From Trissonchulus latispiculum (taxonomy: Eukaryota > Nematoda > Enoplea > Enoplida > Ironidae), in contig JASAND010021254.1 of NCBI GenBank assembly GCA_030248195.1, positions 1 through 64,000 on the forward strand: a stretch of 64,000 nucleotides of DNA. Reading direction: 5' to 3'. The notes under the pieces were generated by a model. That model saw nothing but the letters and a program-made list of their open reading frames with translations, was not told where the DNA came from and did no database searches. The number at the start of each line of letters is the position of its first letter. Position 1 is the first letter of the stretch. The position numbers were made by a program, and so were the translations under genes. This document shows, one piece after another, positions 11,005 through 22,209 of this stretch.

Positions 11005-11243
11005 GTGGAAAGGCACAGCTCCCCACCCTCCCATTAGTATTAAAGCCAGTAAAGTTAGCTACTAACGAAAACTTCATAATTTTCAAATTTAGCAATTAAC
11101 CAAACTTTGAAGTTATCAGCAAAAATTAGACTTGTCATTTCCCAACTTGAATTAGTCACTACGTGAACCGTAAGGAAATATTTTATTTCATCTTTAAACT
11201 TTTTATCTCTTCTGTCTTATATAGCTACCTTCTAGCTGCACAT

Positions 11244-11393
11244 CTGAACCTGTCAGCGAATTTTCAAATAATTGTACGCTATTATAGTTTGAAGTACGCT
11301 AAAAACGAAAGCTAGTACGCTGAAGTACGCAGCAAAGTTGATATCGTACACAGTTTACTTGACTGCGTACTTCTCCAAGCACTGTTAACTTCA
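11244..11393. mobile_element. MITE with GCGTAC words, copy 2
   Basis: A 150-bp diverged relative of the element at 5750-5900. Left end CTGAACCTGTCAGCG, right end AAGCACTGTTAACTTC, and about five GTACGC or GCGTAC words inside. The matching length and word spacing support homology despite diverged termini. Confidence 0.65.
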
Positions 11394-12124
11394 AAACGGT
11401 CAACATTACACAATAATTGCAAAATTTAGATATACTATCAGGAATTTCAGTAGTTACTAATGAAGTGCAATGTCAGAGAAGTTGCAAGAAAAAGAATATT
11501 AAGAATTTCCACTGTTCAAACTCCTCTAGGATCTCATCCTCCACTTAGCCAAACTGAAGGTTTTAGTCTCAAGTCTGCTAATTTTAGTTGAGCGGAAGAG
11601 CAGAATCTTCCAGTAATTCAGTCGCAATGAATTTAGCGTCTCCCTACAAAATTCACATTGACAGAGCAAGACTTAGTCTAATTTATTGCCACACAGTTCT
11701 TATAAGCATTCAGTGTGTTTAGATCTATACGAGTGTCAAGTAAATGCATTCATTCAATTCCGCATTTTTAGAATTTTTTCCGAATGCCAGAAAGGTCACT
11801 TTTTAGTTTTCTTTAAATTTTAATGCTTGAGAGGAGATGTATTTGAATTCTGCGGAGTCTATTCTTGGTTATGTCTTGGTCTACACAAGAGAAATTTATT
11901 AAAGGTTTTGAATTTAAATTTTCCATTCTTCCTAGTATGGATTCATTTTAAAATTTAACATGTAGGTTTGATTGGATTATTGTGAAAACTGTTTAAACCT
12001 TTAGACCTTGCTTGCTTTTCGTTTTTCAGGAAAAATGGCATGGCATGTGCAAATCTGGCAAATGATCACAAGATCGACTGAACTGTTGATGAGAAAACTC
12101 AAGAAGCAGGTTTGCTAAATTCGC
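11394..12124. other. Unassigned sequence before a LINE relic
   Basis: No gene recognised. A segment near 11880-11945 resembles 14445-14520 (both contain CAAGAG.AAAT.TATTAAA and TTTTGAATTTAAA), suggesting shared repeat ancestry. Confidence 0.4.
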
Positions 12125-14295
12125 ATGGTTTGTTTCAGTTTCGGGCATTTACTATGCTCTCAAAGAGTTGTCACTTCTCACTTTCGAATTATGGTCCTAG
12201 CGAAGTACAGTAAGAATTTTTCAGATAACCTTTACCATTGCCTCTTTCAATTTTATTCACGTATTTGCTTTGTCGACTCAAGCATTCCCCATGATTGGAA
12301 AGTTGCTAAAGTTTATTCCTATAAAAAGAGGTTAATGTTAAATGCTTTAAACTACCGACCTGTTAGCTTACTGTGTGCTTCTCGATAATCATAGAATCTG
12401 TATATGGATAATGCTCTAAAAGTTCTCACTTCAAAAACAATAAATTAAAACCTGAACGTTAACACAGCTTTAGATGCTACAGATCCACGATCACGTATTA
12501 CTGTAACATACTGTAAATTACTGTATCAATTGCTGGTTAGTTTGTTTATGTTTTATATGGATATAGCTGCAGCGTTTGGAACTGCATAAAATACTATTGA
12601 TTTGCACAGTTTGAAGGTCGTAGAATATGGAAATGAGGAACCTCAGTTTGGTGTTCAAGCGTTTTACGCTGAATAGTAGTTGTGTTTTTCTCTATATACT
12701 TTGGCATTGTATTAGTGTTTCAACAGTGTTTATTTTGAGTCGGGACATCACATCTGACCGTAATGCAAACCCAGACTTATCGAGTGAAGTTGTGGATCAC
12801 CTGCTGGCACCCGGGAGGCAGGACCTGATGGATGCCTCTGGGAGAAAGCCCCCCAGGCTCCAACGCTTGGGCAGAACATGCGATGGGACATTTTTGTTCA
12901 AAAGCTTGTTATGCGACCTCTCATTGCGCGCACATTGTTTATTTTCTAATTAAATAAGTAAATAATTGTTGCTGAACTATAGAGAGCTACGGAATCCGCG
13001 GGAAACCTCTAGCAGGCTAAAAAACTATGTAAGCGTAAGCAGTATTTTCAAGATTGCGATAGTTATTCAGATCCTCACTTCAGGGGTGCCCCAAGGAAAA
13101 ACTGTGGGACCTCGTCTTTTCTTACATTGATATTGAAGAATGCTTGCTTCTTATGACTTCGAAGGTTTTTGAACATGACACGAAGTTGTGTCTGTCGTTT
13201 GTTTTCCGAATGTTACGATACAGTATCCAGTGTGTCATAAATAATGTAGTGAATTTGTCATCAGTAAAGTCAAGTAAAGTTTTGAAAATATATCTCGTAT
13301 ATGAAAATCCTATTAAGATTGTTTTATTGGTCTTGGTTGGAAAGACAATCGCTGCATCAACGGATGCCATCAAAGACTTGGGTATTTCAATTTCGCCCAA
13401 TTTGAAATTTATTACTCATACTTTGAAAGTTGCTAATTAGAGGACTGCAATGATTTATGTAATCTATCGTAATTTTCAATGCAGATCTATGTCACTTTTG
13501 TTAAAGCTGTATCCAACCTGTGTTCGACCTACATTAGATTACGCGTCGAAGCTTGAACTGTATCACTGTGCGGAAAAAAACGGGCAAGAGCGGGTCCAAA
13601 GATTACTTAATTCAGAGTGGGTTTATTTAGACCCCGAAGATTTTTGTCCTTTTAGTCTACGTAAATATTGTTTTAGTGAACGCATCGTTAAAGCCCGGTT
13701 CACACTGCACAAGGTTTAAGGTTTAAGGTTTATGGTTTAAGGTTTAAGGTTTAAGGTTAAACTAGTTGATTTATGCTGAAGTGTTCACACTGGAAGGTTT
13801 AAGGTTTAAGGTTTAAGGTTTTAGGTTTAAGGTTTAAGGTTTAAGCAAGCCGAGTTAAAAATAGTTTAACTCTGTGTTTAGGTTTAAGCTTCCACTGGAT
13901 TATATATGAAAGGTTTAGTTAACAATTTTCATTATATGCATACTAGAATCTCTTACTTATACACAGAGCTAAAAAATTTTAAAATCCCTGGAGAATTGAG
14001 TGCACACTGGCTGATATAAAAATCACGTGATATTCAGAAATTCGTTAAACCTTCCCGCCCAACTGCTTAAACCTTAAACCTTAAACCTTAAACCCGAAAC
14101 CTTAAACCTTAAACGTAAAACCTAAAACCTTAAACCTATTGCAGTGTGAACCGGGCTTAAATACCATTTAGTAGTTTACCACTAGAAACAGTAATGACAG
14201 ACTCTTTTTCACTGTTCATCCCATCCCATATCATGCTGAATGGTGGTTTTGAACCAAGGTACTGGACCAATACTGGGATAATATTTGGAAGGTTA
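12125..14295 (+). pseudogene. Non-LTR retrotransposon reverse transcriptase pseudogene
   Basis: Conserved RT blocks occur in order but in shifting frames: IPHDWKVAKV near 12290 and NYRPVSLLC near 12350; a palm motif MDIAAAFGTA near 12560 (family pattern is F.D...AFDT); YGIRGK near 12980; SGVPQGKTVGPRLF near 13085; FEHDTKL near 13165 where active enzymes have YADD; KDLGISISPNLKF near 13370; and LYPTCVRPTLDYAS plus ERVQRLL near 13510-13610. Stops, frameshifts and loss of catalytic aspartates make it inactive. About 330 bp of unrelated sequence separates the palm and YGIRG blocks, and the MITE at 13692-14157 interrupts the 3' part; coding-like sequence (SLPLETVMTDSFSLF) resumes after it. Confidence 0.82.
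13692..14157. mobile_element. MITE, AGCCCGGTTCACAC ends, AAGGTTT words
   Basis: Terminal repeats AGCCCGGTTCACACTGCA and its complement flank 466 bp, with 3-bp duplications TAA (13689-13691 and 14158-14160); a 3-bp TWA site suggests PIF/Harbinger. Inside each end the heptamer AAGGTTT (complement AAACCTT on the right) repeats about a dozen times, broken by internal, imperfect copies of the terminus (GTGTTCACACTGG near 13779, GTGCACACTGG near 14000). The centre has TTCCCGCC. It splits the LINE relic. Its relative at 55392-55718 has the same layout but different words. Confidence 0.85.
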
Positions 14296-14303
14296 TAGTT
14301 TAA

Positions 14304-16143
14304 AGTGGTAGTACCACTACCGGGGTGGACTTTGAACAGATACTGTGAACTAATAACTTAATTAATCGGCTTGAAATTTGGCACATTTGTTCTTTATCAT
14401 GTTTTGCATCAAATGCGCTTGCCTGCAACGTTGTGGAGGCTGGCTTGCTGTCTATACAAGAGGAAATGTATTAAAAGTTTTGAATTTAAACATCACCTTC
14501 ATTCCTTTATGAATTTGTTTAAAAATTTCCATGCAAGCTTCATTAATTCATACACTCAGGCCGTTTTTTTAGTTTTTCGTAAAAGTGCATTTTCGATTTT
14601 TTAGCTTATTTTGAAATATTGTAAATTCTATATCTTGCTAACTACTGCGTTTTTCCAAAAACAAAGAAAACGGCCTTTAACAAGACAAGACAAGACAAGA
14701 GTTTACTTGAAAGAAATTGAAAATTTATTAGTACAAATACAGGTTACACACAAAGAAAATATTATATTCGCACTATAATTAACAAATTTTACAAATCAAT
14801 CAAGAAGGACGGGAAAAAGACCGGCGCCGGTCACCTTAGCCCCCGCCCTCTTAAAAATTTACTAAGATCAACTGTAGCAAGTTTCAACTTAAGAGTACTC
14901 ACTGAATTAGAATTTACAACATCGGCAGGTAATTCATTCCACACGTTAACCACACGCCAACTAAAAAAGTTTTTGGTTATCGAAAGTTTAGCCCTAGATA
15001 CTGGTCTAATTCGCAAATTATGCCCTCTAGTCCCACTATCTTGACAATATTCAAAATAATCGGAAATATCAAGATCTATCAGGTTCTTAACAATTCTAAA
15101 ACATAATACAATATCATTTATAATTCTACGGTATTCCAAGCTTTCTAAGTTCAATACAGACAACCTTTCTGGATAAGTACAATTATTGCATCCACGTAAA
15201 CGCTTCGTAAACGACCTTTGGACCCTCTCCACTTTATCTATATCTTTCAATAAGTAAGGAGACCAAATCGGTGTAATATATTCTAGCAGCGGCCTAACAA
15301 AGGTTTTAAACAGATCTATAAGGAATTCAGGTTTTGTTGTTTCAAATACTCTTAAAATTCTAGAGGAGAGTATATGAGCGTTTCTACAAATCTTATTACA
15401 ATAATCAGCCACTTTCTGATCCCCAGACAACAACAACCCTAAATCAGAGACGCTATTGACTTGGTCGAGTGCTTTTCCCATCAAATTTAGGTTTAAAAAC
15501 TCTGTGCTACCGATAGTTAGGGCCAAACATTTATGTGTAGCTAACATATCAACCTTTAACTTCAACAAACAAAAAAAACGGAAATGAAACATATCTGGAA
15601 AATTTGGTCAAGTTTGATTGAAGCAGTGACGAGAAAATCAAAACCAAAGAATTCGCAACTTTTCATTGTTTGCTTTGGTTTTACAAATGCGTTATGCTTT
15701 CAACCAGCTGCATAGTGTTTTTGTTACATAATACACATAATTAACACAATGACAACCTCTAAAACCCAATAGATTTAATTTTTGTGTAGAATGATATTAC
15801 ATTACCTTGCTTGTGCAAACGGTCAACGTAACTAAGCCATATGTAAAATCATCTGTAACTTTTGATAGAAACCACGTACAGAAGAGATATGCAGATCATT
15901 TTAAAGCGTTTTTGTGCTCTTTCATATGGTAGATTCAAATGCAATATATAAAGCTAAAATAAAATTTTGATTGTTTGCGCATGCGCGAAGCCAGGATAGT
16001 AGCTAGCCGATTATGCACTCTATGACATGAATACTTTGCGCAAAGATAGCTTGCCAACCAAACTTGCGTTACCCAATGTTTTGTCAAGATTGCTTCATCC
16101 ATGGAAAAATTACGTAGAAAATCCCGGTAGTGGTCCTACCACC
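14304..16143. mobile_element. TTAA-flanked inverted-repeat element carrying a LINE insertion
   Basis: Left end AGTGGTAGTACCACTACC and right end GGTAGTGGTCCTACCACC match at 16 of 18 positions when inverted, and TTAA abuts both sides (14300-14303, 16144-16147). The ends are related to the GGTGGTGGTATCC family at 21313, 35852, 49462 and 63825. About half its 1.84 kb is the LINE fragment at 14678-15575. No transposase frame is visible. Confidence 0.65.
14678..15575 (-). pseudogene. 5'-truncated CR1/L2-like LINE, RT C-terminal part
   Basis: An uninterrupted minus-strand frame (stop at 14831) gives about 250 residues typical of the end of a non-LTR polymerase: DLGLLL, RPLLEYITPIWSP, KVERVQRSFTKRLRG, YPERLSVLNLESLEYRR, TRGHNLRI and FFSWRVVNVWNELP. 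The frame ends in GRGLR, followed by about 130 bp of 3' UTR and a (TCTTG)n tail at 14680-14700, a tail type common in CR1/L2-like clades. The palm and endonuclease are missing, so it is 5'-truncated. Flanking AAAGAAAACGG and AAAAAAAACGG may be the target duplication. The open frame indicates a fairly young insertion. Confidence 0.83.
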
Positions 16144-16334
16144 TTAAGTTCCCCCGAATCTACATCGAGCAGTGCAGGCAAAATACAAAACCGGTAGCCT
16201 AAAACTGAGACTATCTATGCCACGTGGGCGCGACCATAATCTTTAAGAAGTAAAAGGAACCGTTTTAACCGTACTAACTAGGCAGATTAGAAGTTAACCA
16301 AAGTGATTCTTCATCCATCCGAAGTATCCATCCT

Positions 16335-17037
16335 CACGAAGAAATCACGTTATTGCAAATTCTCAGACAAGGGATTTCGCACAAATGCAGGCACCTGACA
16401 GCGACATGACATAGGTTTGACCGTCTAAATACATCAGCCTAGCAACTCACAGCTTTCAAATTCGTCGTCGAGCTGAGATTTGATTCCCATCGTAGATACA
16501 ACCAATTGTACATAATAACTAAGTGCGTGACAAGCGTCAGGCTCTTAGTTATTAATTGGCTGGGTAATCTGCACAATAACGGCTGATCCCCCCTCCACAA
16601 CTGTGTACCTTCACTTCAAATGTTTTTGCCGGCTACGCTTGCGTGTTGTAGCTCTAATTTACGCTCAGAGTAGTACTGCTTTTGAGCTTCAACGCGTAAA
16701 CATAGAGCAAGTGAGCGTACACAATTGTATAGTGGGTACTCAGTTGTGGGGTGGGCACTAGGTACTCAGTTATGGGTGGTTTCAGTCGGTATTGTACAGA
16801 TGATGCCTCCAACTAAGTAACTAGAGTGTGACGCTTGTCACACATTATTATGTACTCTTTGTTGTATCTATGATGGAAATGAAATCTCAGCTCGACGACA
16901 AATTTGAAAACTGTGAGTTGCTAGATTGATGTATTGGACGGTCAAACCTATGTCACGTTGCTGTCAAGGGTCAAGTGCCAGCACTGGGGAAAATCTCCTG
17001 TCTGAAAATTTGCAATTAAGTGATTTCCTCGAAACTT
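16335..17037. repeat. Foldback element with 200-bp arms
   Basis: Arms at about 16335-16543 and 16845-17037 are imperfect inverted copies (shared motifs include GAGCTGAGATTT, TAGGTTTGACCGTC, and AATTGCAAATT with their complements). The 300-bp loop contains the repeat GTGAGCGTACACAATTGT, also present near 45350. Confidence 0.72.
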
Positions 17038-18359
17038 CTTTCTTTAGGGACCACAAAGTCGTCTCGTATGATAGTGGCATCGGAATTGCTCAATGAATAC
17101 AGAACCAATTGTTCATTTTGGTGTAGTTGCTTTGGTCAATACAACCAACCAGGTGATCCGACTGTCCGTCCGCTCTGACTACAGAGCCAAAGGAATTTAT
17201 GTTATTGTTATCTTTGGGCTAGTTCAGTTCAGCCAATGCTCTCAAAATCTTGAAGAGATCCAAGCGAATATGTTTGGAAGATTCCATTGGTTTTTACAAA
17301 AAATGGTATTTTAGCAATTGAAGTCATGGTCAAATTTATACGATTCCACTACTTTGAAAGTGGATATTCCATAAATACTTCTTGAATCCAAATGTTTAGT
17401 GTTTCTGTTAGTCATGCATTCCAAGTGGTCAATGAGTTTGTATGAAAAATTCAAAAATTGCTGCAAGTTAATATCCAGAGTTTAGAAGATACTCCATCAC
17501 ATTTGAGTTGAAATTTGAGTTCAAACTTGAGTATTGTTTTCTCACCATCCAAATTTCAAACAAAATTAAGAATTTTTGAAGTAAATATTTTGCTCAATAA
17601 TAAATTCATTGATTCAACCCAAGTTCTTAACCAGTCTCTACTCAGCAGTCCTCAGACCATTGAGACATTTTTACTTTCATATATTATAGATTACAAAAAT
17701 AGTTATAATCATGTATTTTAATTATGATTATTGTAATACAACAGGCTTATTTTGTGAGGTACAGTTTCAAAAGTGTGATTTGCTCTCTTCCTTTACTGCT
17801 GTGAATTAACGATAAATATATCAGCTTAGCTAGCAGTTGTTTGGCATTTTAGCACAGAGCATTTCACATTTACTAGCGTTGCATTAAGGGAGTTTGGCTT
17901 GGCTTGTCCATTGTCGAATGCCGAGGCGGGGTGGCCGGTGGGGTGGTGTGGTTTGCTGTGCTATTGTGGTTGGTGGCTGTGCTACAGTGGAGAGCAGGGG
18001 GAGTTGGGAGGGAGATTGCAGCATTTGTGACTTCACTACTCTTCACTTTTTGATTCACTAGCCAATCATTCATTGAGTTTATGACTTTATTGAATTTCTG
18101 CATTTCTTCTACTTTATGCTTGATCGTAGATGTAGGTCATAAGGTGTACCTGGGGGACAGGTGGGGGGGACCCCTCCCCCCAAATGGAAAAGTTCCGACC
18201 CAACCCTTGAAATTTTTTTAGGCAGACCCCACCCCACCCCAATTGGCCAAATCCCAGAATCCCAGACCCCACCCTCAAAATTTTCAAACTTTTGGCTCAA
18301 AATTAGGACAAATTCGAAATTTTTCGTAAAAATTCCATTCCATGAAAAATGGCGGGGGG
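17038..18359. other. Unassigned sequence
   Basis: No recognised gene. Short open frames only. From about 18140 G/C-run blocks begin, probably the edge of a CATAG-type element whose ends I could not define. Confidence 0.4.
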
Positions 18360-19079
18360 CATAGGTGTGGCTGGGCAAAAAGCTGGGGTGGGGGTTCCGA
18401 CGGAGGGTGGGGGCATAGGTGTAACGGAAATTTGGGGTGGGGGGGTTCCCCCCCAACATTTTTTGGGGGGGCCCCTCTGGAGATCCCCCAACCCTCCCCC
18501 AAAAAAATTTTCCAATTTTTATGTCAAAAATCGCATTTTCAGCCGTTTGTAATACTAACAAACATCGAATCATGAAGTAATTTTAACATTAGACAGTGGT
18601 TTTGAACTCGAAAACTTGATTGTCCAGGTGTTTCTAAGTTCAAAAGAAGGCTAATATTCAGTCAAAAAGTCCATAAAACTATTAAAAACGTGTATTTCTC
18701 GCAATAACAAGTACTTTAGGCCAAAAATTTGGACTTTTTGAAAATTTTTGCAAAATTTGCCCTAAAAATACCCTACTTTTGGCCAATTTTTACGCCTTTG
18801 GCGCGACTACCCCCCCCCCTCCGGCTGGGGGGGGGGGACGTCCCCCCAAAAAATTTCTGGGGGGGGAGGGTTGAAAAAATGCTTGGGGGGGGCGCCCCCC
18901 CCCCCCAACCCCCCCCCACCGTACACCTATGGTGGGGGGACCCCCTAAATTTTCGATTTTTTGCCATTTTTGGCCACTTTTTGCTAAAAATCGGAGGGGG
19001 GATAGCAAAAATCTGAAAATCTGGGAGGGGGTCGTGAAAATTTGTCATTTTGGGAAGGACCCCCCCTAACACGCCTATG
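18360..19079. mobile_element. CATAGGTGTGG-family MITE split by another insertion
   Basis: The left 54 bp (CATAGGTGTGGCTGGGC to GGAGGGTGGGGG) and the right part from 18932 to the terminal CGCCTATG at 19079 join to match the uninterrupted copy at 7018-7215. The interruption is exactly the CATAGGTGTAA element at 18414-18931. Confidence 0.82.
18414..18931. mobile_element. CATAGGTGTAA-family hAT-like MITE, nested copy
   Basis: Starts CATAGGTGTAACGG and ends CCGTACACCTATG; 518 bp. Flanks GGTGGGGG and GTGGGGGG agree with an 8-bp duplication within a G run. The sister copy at 7018-7215 shows the unoccupied site. The core is the standard family core, with a run of at least nine C and G tracts and a small GGCGCG motif near 18798. 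Confidence 0.83.
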
Positions 19080-20717
19080 GCGGATGGCATATATAGTTTC
19101 ACCTGAAATTTTGGTTGGGAGGGAACTTTGGAAATTTCGTGGAAAGACCTCCGAAATGTGATGGGGGTATATATCTGGGGGTTTTCTAGACAGAAATAAG
19201 TGGGGGGGGACGAGGACGAGTGGAAGGGGCTCCCTCCACTAGTGGGGGGACTCCCCCCACTAGTGGGGGGAGGTCCAAAAGTGGGGGGGGGAATAAAATG
19301 AACTAATTTATCATAGGGGTCGCGGCAGCTACCCCTATAATATGTGTGAAAAGTGGCTGGAGACGTGTAAAATAAGCTGCGCAGAAGCTGCGCAAAATCC
19401 TGCGCAAATTTTAGAGCACATCGAGTTTAGTATATCTGTGAAGTTTCAGCCCCGTATCACTTACCGTTAAAAAGTTGCGCCCCGGACCGGTTATGGTGGC
19501 TACGTTTTTTTTCGGTTTCTCCTATTTGATGGTTATTGTGCGTGTTTACGGGAACTGCAGCGGCGGGCCACCCTAAAGGGCTATAGGGTCTAGTAGTACC
19601 CTCTAAAGAATTTAAGAATCGCAACTTTTTTGCGCCGCAGCTGCGCCACAGAGCCGCACCCGCAGTGGCGCCGTAAATTTGGCTCGGATCGGAGCGAAAA
19701 GTGACCATTTTTGTGGTCGTCGCTCAGGTCGAATGCTTCCTGGAGGTCCATAGTAGGCTTTACCTGGCCTCTCAAAATTTTGTCTATAGGGGTTTTCTGG
19801 TGCGCCCAGCTCATTCCCGCTATCCGTTTTGCCGTCCGACGTACCTATTTTGCTGGGTTGGTTCCAGTTTGCCGTTTGAAGGGTTAGTCGGGTGGGGGGT
19901 CAAGTTTTTGACAATAAAATTTTTCTAAAGTTGTCAAATTCGGTATCAAATGGAAGCTCTAAGTGAGCTGAGCAACGTTTTGTCATAGAACTGTGTACCC
20001 AAAGTGGCTTTAGAGTGCTGGGTTGGGGGCTTGGGCGATTTTAGGTCAAAAGTGGAATTTTTCAAAAGTGGTCAAATTTAAATGAATGTCCTAAGCAAAC
20101 GGAACAACTTTTGTCATGGAGCCACCCACCCAAACTTGCTGTGCCAAATAACGTCACGTGCCTATGAAACTTTACTTCTTTACTTCTTCAACCGGAATTT
20201 AAAGGATAGACACAGCCAACACACACATATTATCCTCTTTTGTGCGGAGCATTTTTGTTACTTGTGCAAAAAATGCAATATAAATAGCCTGTTTTCCATA
20301 TATATATATATACTGCTATAACTACGTAAGCTTAAAAGTGCTCAAAAATTAAGTTTTTGCCCCAAAAAAGACGATTTTTTATCAAAAAGTTTCGGCGAAG
20401 CCGGGAAATTCTTGAAAATTTTGACCAAAAATCCAAAAAAGTTTTTACATTTTCTGGGCACCTTAGGGTGAGTGGGAGGCCCAAACAAGTGGGGAGGGGA
20501 ACGAGTTGGTGGGAATGGGTCGAGTGGGGAGAACCCAAAAAGGCGCCCCCCCCGTAAAAAATCCAAGGGTATACACCCCCGAACCCCCCCCAAAATTCGG
20601 ACCTCAGGAAATCCAAAGCATGGCCTAAAATGCAAACTTTGCTGCATTTTAACGCTGTTTTCGTCAGTCCAAGGCTTGTTTTTATTGTTTCGCCTGTCTT
20701 ATCCCTAGTGAGGTGGG
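19080..20717. other. Unassigned repeat-rich sequence
   Basis: Contains G-rich blocks (19110-19310, 20460-20600) and a small cluster of GCTGCGC words (19365-19400, 19628-19670). No gene is supported; the open frames are low-complexity or antisense to one another. Confidence 0.4.
19251..19272. repeat. Perfect 22-bp palindrome centred on ACTAGT
   Basis: Six C, ACTAGT and six G, bordered by CT and AG, form a perfect palindrome. An imperfect version precedes it at about 19232-19250. Confidence 0.85.
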
Positions 20718-20797
20718 CATAAGTTTCCCTGGGCTGGGTCTGGGAGGGGGGTAAATCTTGGAAGGTTGGTGGTCGACCCAAGAACTGTGATGGTGGG

Positions 20798-22209
20798 CAG
20801 TGGCGTAGATAGGGGTTTTCTTCTGGGTGGGCGGATCTTTGGCAAGTCGATGGGGGGGTGCAAGGGCTGAACCTACCCCCAGAGTTTGGAACCACCTCCG
20901 TGGGAAATCCGATGGACATGGACCCCATCAAATGGAGATCCCCACAGGTGCTCCCTGGCATCCGTCTGGTCAACGGCGCGAATGGGTTCCACACTCCTGG
21001 GGTCACGGTATTAATTTGCCGTGTCGGATTAACATGGAAGCGTGGCATCATTCCTTAAATATGCTACCGAGCTGTTGGATCCATCCCCATCATCCCCTGG
21101 ATGTCCTGGATCATCAACATGCGAAGACGTGTGCTGGATTGCTGCTTGCTGAAGTGCCCTCATATAGCATTTTGCTGACGAGCCCAGATCAGAAGAAGAA
21201 CCTACCCCCACCCCCACCCCCGAAATTCAGCAATTTTTTACCGTGACCCATAGTCGTAAATTTCAACACTTTTCAAAATTTTCACCAAAGGCGACTACTG
21301 AAGCTGTAATTCTTAAGGTGGTGGTATCGTTTACCGCACTGGTGTAGACTGAAAAACTTGTAATGGCAACCTATACGTTTGACCTCTTTAAAGCATTAAA
21401 TAGCCAAAAACTTGCATATTCTCAAAAAATGTAGCTTTCATGGTTCGGTGGTAACTCACAAATTGGAAAAATTAAAATGAAATTTTGAACAAGGATTACT
21501 TTCGATTAAATTACGTTAGAAGGCTAAAATTTCGTAGGCAAAGACAGGAATGTCTTGCCAAGGGCCATTTTTCAGCATTTTAGTTACTGTTTAGCATGTC
21601 GAAAGAAAACTACCAAAAAAGCAAACTGTGGTTAACCCAAATGTCGCGAAGGAATAACTCCCGCGGGGGGTCTGGGGGGCGGAGCTCCCCAGAAGTTGCA
21701 CATTTTTCAATTCTAGACTCTCAGGAACTAAGTTAGAGCACTTTCTTTGTTAAGCTATGAGCTATAGGTTTAGTCATTTTCGGAATAAATTACAGGTTAA
21801 TTTTTTCAATTGCCACATCTACAAGACAAAAGACAGGAAATTTTATTAATAATCCTAACATATAATACTTGTCATTGCAATTTGCAATTCGTAATACGTA
21901 TGAGTAAAGCGGGACTATAGGGGCTCAGCCCCCAGTAGAAAATTGTTAGAAATATTACGTTTTAAACCCATATTTCCGGTAACTTTCGCACGAAATTTTC
22001 TTCTAGTTTGGCTTCGAGCTAGTGATTTTTTGAAAAATTAAAGGGTCAAAACCTATTTTTCAGACTACTTTTCACGACAAAACTGGCTCAACATGCTAAG
22101 CTCGCGCTGCGCGCGAGCTTAAAAATTTTTGCGTTAGCAAAATTTCCAGGGGGGCAAATGGGCTTCAGGGGGGCGCCCGCCCGGGCGCCCCCCCTTATCT
22201 ACGCCTATG
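20798..22209. mobile_element. hAT-like element with CAGTGGCGTAGAT ends
   Basis: Ends CAGTGGCGTAGATAGGGG and the complement of CATAGGCGTAGATAAGGGG, with a perfect 8-bp duplication ATGGTGGG (20790-20797 and 22210-22217). CAGTGGCGTA-type ends are typical of hAT elements in animals. At 1412 bp it is too short for a complete hAT transposase and no transposase frame is visible. Open frames at 20827-21246 are not hAT-like. A GGTGGTGGTATC end at 21317 suggests a further insertion inside. Confidence 0.82.
21313..21340. mobile_element. End of a TTAA/GGTGGTGGTATC element
   Basis: TTAA followed by GGTGGTGGTATCGTTTACC matches the terminus of the element at 35852. The partner end was not found. Confidence 0.5.

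Noticed and set aside
3936..11099. Many Pro/Gly-rich open frames across the G/C runs
   Set aside because: They arise because homopolymer runs lack stops, appear on both strands at once, and follow the transposon repeats rather than any conserved protein.
13710..14130. AAGGTTT repeats as an interstitial telomere
   Set aside because: The unit is not TTAGGG or TTTAGGG, it is inverted between two ends, and it lies within a TIR-bounded MITE.
20827..21246. 139-codon frame as a hAT transposase remnant
   Set aside because: No RNase-H-like or dimerisation motif visible; composition is His/Pro-rich and it lies in a non-autonomous element.
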